A stretch of DNA of 64,000 nt. Origin: Flavobacterium muglaense. GTDB lineage: Bacteria > Bacteroidota > Bacteroidia > Flavobacteriales > Flavobacteriaceae. Numbering within the stretch: the first letter of the stretch is position 1; each line of letters opens with the position of its first letter. This document shows, in pieces, positions 62,300-64,000 of this stretch. Made by a program: the position numbers and the translations under genes. The notes beneath the pieces were generated by a model. The model made no database searches, had not been told where the DNA came from, and worked only from the letters and a program-made list of their open reading frames with translations. Location: positions 95,159 to 159,158 of the forward strand of contig NZ_JACRUK010000001.1 in assembly GCF_014305155.1 (NCBI RefSeq), in the 5' to 3' direction.

Positions 62300-62797
62300 A
62301 TGGATACTGAAAATAAAATCACTTTACGCTTGCGTTTTTATATGGATATTGAGGAAAATAGTACCGCAATACTCCAAAAGTTTAAAGAGCATTCGGTTCA
62401 AAAATCAGAAGATTTTACTATAAAAAACAGTGAAAATCACATTTGGCTTGACATTATTGCGTCAAAAAGAAATTATTGGTCTCCGCATTTGCATTTAGAG
62501 CTCGAACCAAGAAGCGAAAAATCGACTCACATTAGAGGACTATATGGACCTGACCCTACGTTGTGGACATTCTTTATGTTTTTGCATTTTATTATTGCGG
62601 GCGTGTTTCTTATTTTTTGCGCCATTGCTTACTCTGATTATATTCTAAAAAACTCCATTATAACAGACTTAGTGATCATGGCTTTAATGACTTTATTTTG
62701 GTTTTTATTGTATTATTTAGCCAAATCAATTCGAGAAAAAGGACATCCTCAAATGAATGAACTGGAAAAATATTTTCACTCGATCCTGAAATCATAA
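62300..62797 (+). CDS. Small membrane protein with two transmembrane helices
   Basis: Protein of 165 residues: a soluble N-terminal half (LRLRFYMDIEENSTAILQKF, HLHLELEPRSEKSTHIRGLYGPDP) followed by two membrane helices (LWTFFMFLHFIIAGVFLIFC and ITDLVIMALMTLFWFLLYYL) and a short polar tail. The open frame runs 21 codons upstream from a GTG; the ATG at 62300 is more plausible. I do not recognise the family and no partner gene is adjacent, as it sits between divergent der and convergent era. Function unknown. Confidence 0.68.
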   Translation: MDTENKITLRLRFYMDIEENSTAILQKFKEHSVQKSEDFTIKNSENHIWLDIIASKRNYWSPHLHLELEPRSEKSTHIRGLYGPDPTLWTFFMFLHFIIAGVFLIFCAIAYSDYILKNSIITDLVIMALMTLFWFLLYYLAKSIREKGHPQMNELEKYFHSILKS

Positions 62798-62838
62798 AAA
62801 AATCCCGATGTTATCTTAAGATTTCATCGGGATTTTTT
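62797..62838. terminator. Bidirectional terminator before copy B repeat
   Basis: AAAAAATCCCGATG pairs perfectly with CATCGGGATTTTTT around a 14-base loop. It starts at the stop codon of the small membrane protein gene. Confidence 0.85.
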
Positions 62839-62886
62839 TATGATTTATGCTTAATTTGATACTAATCCGTTATTTGTTGCACAATA

Positions 62887-62985
62887 CCGCGTGAAGGATA
62901 GTAGTGAAAATCCTTTTTAATTGGCTTTTTCTGCCAGTTAAAAAGATTGTAACGAATAGCCTGGCCCTTTTTCAGGGACACGCCC
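62887..62985 (+). repeat. Structured intergenic repeat, copy B
   Basis: The cleanest member: GCGTG (62889-62893) pairs with CACGC (62979-62983), enclosing GATAGTAGTG (62897-62906), a 12-bp stem TTTTTAATTGGC / GCCAGTTAAAAA (one G-T pair), AACGAATAGC (62951-62960), and a small CCCT/AGGG hairpin. It lies between the convergent small membrane protein gene and era. Confidence 0.7.
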
Positions 62986-62994
62986 AAGTTTTAG

Positions 62995-63876
62995 TTATTG
63001 ATTATAACCAAAACGTTTTAGCATATTAGCATTGCTTCTCCAGTTTTTATTTACTTTAACAACCAATTCGATGTGAATTTGTTTTCCAAAAAACTTTTCT
63101 AAATCCTCACGAGCCTCAGTACCTACTTTTTTCAAAGCAGCACCTTTGTGACCAATGATAATTCCTTTTTGAGTTTCGCGCTCTACCATAATTAAGGAAC
63201 GAATGCGGATGATTTTTTCATCCTCAAAAAATTCTTCGGTTACAATTTCGACTGCGTACGGAATCTCTTTACTGTAGTTCAATAAGATTTTTTCGCGGAT
63301 AGTCTCGTTTACAAAGAAACGCTCTGGTTTGTCTGTCAACTGATCTTTTGGATAATACGCTGGCGACTCTGGTAAAAGCGAAATGATTCTTTGAAAAACC
63401 TCTGGTACATTAAAGTTTTTTAAAGCTGATATTGGGTAAATCTCAGCGTTAGGTACTTTTTCTGTCCAGAAAGCTACTTGTTGCTCTAATTGCTCTTGAT
63501 TTGAATTGTCAATTTTATTCAACAATAATAGTACTGGTATTTTAGAATGAATGATTTTATTAAAAAAAGCTTCGTCTTTTAAGTCCTGCTCTCCTATTTC
63601 GACCATGTAAATCAAAATATCAGCATCTTCAAAGGCTGATTTTACGAAGTTCATCATTGACTCCTGCATTTCGTATGCTGGCTTGATAATTCCAGGAGTA
63701 TCAGATAGGATCATTTGAAAATCTTCTCCATTTACGATCCCTAGAATCCTGTGACGTGTTGTTTGTGCTTTGGATGTGATGATAGATAATCGCTCTCCAA
63801 CAAAGGCATTCATTAATGTTGATTTACCAACATTAGGATTCCCTATAATATTTACAAAACCTGCTTTATGTGACAT
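62995..63876 (-). CDS. era: GTPase Era
   Basis: Ribosome-assembly GTPase of 293 residues that binds the 3' end of 16S rRNA. The G domain has GNPNVGKST (about 12-20), DTPGI and NKIDN. The C-terminal KH domain (about 200-293) includes the GxxG element IIGHKGAALKKVGTEAREDLEKF and ends in RSNANMLKRFGYNQ. The full ATG is in place. A candidate -7 box on the minus strand is TACCTTTG (63897-63904), 21 bases before the ATG. Confidence 0.97.
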   Translation of the reverse strand: MSHKAGFVNIIGNPNVGKSTLMNAFVGERLSIITSKAQTTRHRILGIVNGEDFQMILSDTPGIIKPAYEMQESMMNFVKSAFEDADILIYMVEIGEQDLKDEAFFNKIIHSKIPVLLLLNKIDNSNQEQLEQQVAFWTEKVPNAEIYPISALKNFNVPEVFQRIISLLPESPAYYPKDQLTDKPERFFVNETIREKILLNYSKEIPYAVEIVTEEFFEDEKIIRIRSLIMVERETQKGIIIGHKGAALKKVGTEAREDLEKFFGKQIHIELVVKVNKNWRSNANMLKRFGYNQ

Positions 63877-63896
63877 TTAATATACAATTTATTGTG

Positions 63897-63904
63897 CAAA
63901 GGTA
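63897..63904 (-). promoter_or_regulatory. Candidate -7 box for era
   Basis: TACCTTTG on the minus strand, 21 bases before the era ATG, is a full -7 match. No TTTG lies at the -33 distance. Confidence 0.5.
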
Positions 63905-63950
63905 GTTATATCAAGTCAATAGATAAAATAAAACATTTTTTTAAATTTAT

Positions 63951-63982
63951 GTTGTGAAATGCAGAAATTGGTTGTACCTTTG
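63951..63982 (+). promoter_or_regulatory. Promoter for a transcript leaving the window to the right
   Basis: GTTG (63951-63954), 20 bases, then TACCTTTG (63975-63982), the same spacing as the lysS promoter. The window ends 18 bases later, so its gene is not visible. Confidence 0.6.
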
Positions 63983-64000
63983 CACCCGAAACAACCGGGA

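Noticed and set aside
1..64000. Search for tRNA, rRNA, CRISPR, transposase or prophage genes
   Set aside because: No cloverleaf, rRNA-like segment, regularly spaced repeat or mobile-element protein was seen by eye; a covariance-model scan was not possible here.

Overview
The window reads as chromosomal DNA of a Flavobacterium-like member of the Bacteroidota. The evidence is low G+C content, two SusC/SusD outer-membrane pairs, a type IX secretion sorting domain, many lipoproteins with the lineage's usual signal sequences, and promoters of the Bacteroidota type (TTTG, about 20 bp, TAnnTTTG). The clearest promoter is in front of lysS. No rRNA, tRNA, CRISPR array, insertion sequence, integrase or phage gene was seen.

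Layout. 0-15 kb: a cystathionine beta-synthase/cysteine synthase, a large putative porin, then two divergent SusCD pairs with rnhB (RNase HII) between them. 15-21 kb: lipB with two tandem paralogous lipoproteins, then a secreted-protein cluster (YHYH protein, YwqK-like protein, SCO copper chaperone, arylsulfotransferase-like propeller). 21-25 kb: lysS, then a two-gene cassette (ABC-type ATPase plus a small protein with a PD-(D/E)XK-like motif) lying between two near-identical terminators, then an ldhA-like dehydrogenase. 26-33 kb: a small outer-membrane barrel, a 599-residue FMN/Fe-S-like protein of unknown role, and a copper-themed group (outer-membrane protein with a CxxCxC motif, di-haem MbnH-like peroxidase, MbnP-like lipoprotein, small Cys-rich protein), followed by a frameshifted Spy-like gene. 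33-43 kb: hemL, a LysM glucosaminidase, a D-cysteine desulfhydrase/ACC deaminase-like enzyme, a T9SS-secreted protein, a small HExxH membrane protein, an overlooked 58-residue Cys-rich protein, hutU, a DUF4136 lipoprotein, a truncated haemoglobin and a phytase-like esterase protein. 43.6-47.5 kb: a Gabija-like pair (OLD/TOPRIM nuclease plus UvrD-like helicase). 47.7-64 kb: a long phenylalanine hydroxylase, DUF4230, GSCFA, a lipoprotein, alaS, an M23 peptidase, MerR, LemA and two TPM proteins, a secreted protein of unknown function, an SDR enzyme, der, a small membrane protein and era.

How the parts fit together. Most genes are ordinary core genes separated by strong intrinsic terminators. Accessory material appears as compact cassettes between them. 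The two ATPase-nuclease modules, at 23-25 kb and 43.6-47.5 kb, are the likely anti-phage component; the first does not match a system I can name. Two groups point to periplasmic copper handling. A structured intergenic repeat with conserved GATAGTAGYG and AACGAATAGC blocks occurs at least four times. Starts were moved inward for several genes where the longest reading frame began at an alternative codon or ran into a promoter or terminator.
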